From Torymus aiolomorphi (lineage: Eukaryota > Arthropoda > Insecta > Hymenoptera > Torymidae), in assembly GCA_036365515.1 (NCBI GenBank), contig CM070873.1, forward strand, positions 264,379,075 through 264,443,074: DNA of 64,000 nucleotides. The letters run 5' to 3'. The position numbers were made by a program, and so were the translations under genes. The notes beneath the pieces are model-generated. The model saw only the letters and a program-made list of their open reading frames with translations, was not told the origin of the DNA and searched no databases. Shown here piece by piece: positions 63,471 through 64,000 of this stretch. Each line of letters begins with the position of its first letter. The first letter of the stretch is position 1.

Positions 63471-64000
63471 TCACTCACATCAAACTTCTCGATTATTATT
63501 ATACTCCCAGAATTTTATGTGTTATCTGTTAAGAAAGAATTAAAAAATTCAATCTTCAGTCAATATTCCGGTATTCACCCACGGGGATCGCTTTTACCGG
63601 CAAGCGCCTTATATACACGGTATATAGTACGCCGCTCAGATGACACGCTTTTTCCCGCTCAGTATAGGTTAGCTATATGTGCGCGCAGACTCGTACACCG
63701 TCTGCGCCTCATGCCCACATGTCGCTGTCGTGCTCTCTCTAACCATATACCGATATACCGTGCTCAAATCTATACACACTCACACTCATGGAGAACGCAC
63801 CGTCTCTGCCGCGATCGCGCCTCCCCTCCAATTCCTCGCATGTATACGCACACACTCCCACGACTCGGCCGTCGGACCGTCCCTTCGGCGTTCCTCGCTG
63901 CTGTTCGTACACGCGGGCGCGCGCCGCGCACGCGCGTCGATTTTGTTTTGACGTGCTCAAGCGTGTCGCGCGACCACGCAGGCTTTTCCCAGAATTTTTG
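63471..64000. other. GC-richer window end, no gene called
   Basis: Changes from AT-rich to GC-rich, with TATATACACGGTATATAG near 63611 and CGCGCGCCGCGCACGCGCG near 63915. It could be a promoter or an LTR of an element continuing past the window, but nothing confirms either. Confidence 0.3.

Noticed and set aside
63471..64000. Host promoter or 5' LTR of Copia B
   Set aside because: The segment does not match the Copia B LTR at 52305-52613, and no downstream gene is visible in the window, so neither label can be supported.

Overview
The window is a gene-poor, AT-rich stretch of animal DNA, most likely from an insect. A hymenopteran is possible but is not demonstrated. I recognise no host protein-coding gene. 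Nearly everything identifiable is transposable-element DNA, nested several layers deep: Copia LTR retrotransposons, Penelope-like elements (PLEs) with GIY-YIG endonucleases, a DIRS-type tyrosine-recombinase retrotransposon, CR1/Jockey-like LINE debris, a mariner, and an unusually dense set of palindromic (foldback) elements. The mix of mariner, PLE, DIRS and Copia, long CA/GGTT microsatellites, a spliceosomal-type intron and pol III box A/B sequences all indicate a eukaryote.

Layout. 1-26.6 kb: pieces of a plus-strand LINE occur in colinear order (ORF1 at 272-705, endonuclease at 1904-2577, linker at 3028-3312, RT at 10470-10745 and 26046-26565). They are separated by a TA-flanked MITE, a hairpin cluster, a foldback that was itself hit by a full-length, nearly intact Copia (5319-10069, 1372-codon gag-pol), and a roughly 14.8-kb composite bounded by roughly 400-bp inverted repeats (10748-25596). 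That composite holds at least nine further palindromes or MITEs, opposed tandem arrays with a 162-163-bp period, and two oligo-G-ended palindromes; a third such palindrome (25606-26045) lies just outside its right end. 26.6-28.9 kb: more foldbacks and microsatellites. 28.9-36.2 kb: a PLE array (one inverted truncated copy plus two direct copies, one with an intact 818-codon ORF) bounded by a 13-bp target duplication. 36.2-39.3 kb: non-coding DNA with a 5S-rRNA-like relic. 39.3-46.3 kb: a second, decayed PLE split by a DIRS element (about 40126-44915) that has a predicted intron in gag and has lost its RT catalytic core. 46.3-50.5 kb: an oligo-G palindrome, microsatellites and hairpins. 50.5-52.2 kb: a LINE endonuclease relic split by a mariner with three stop codons. 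52.3-64 kb: a badly decayed minus-strand Copia (Copia B) and a better-preserved minus-strand Copia (Copia C, 56740-62693), whose 3' LTR was hit by a 1.06-kb TTA-flanked foldback.

Coding capacity. Only Copia A (5666-9784) and PLE copy 2 (33331-35787) have full-length open frames and could act autonomously. Everything else is broken or non-autonomous. The points most worth checking are the hammerhead-ribozyme-like 40-nt motifs in both PLE families, the intron in DIRS gag, the palindrome carrying a tRNA-like sequence in each arm, the oligo-G palindrome family, and the opposed tandem arrays that resemble Foldback/Galileo-type termini.
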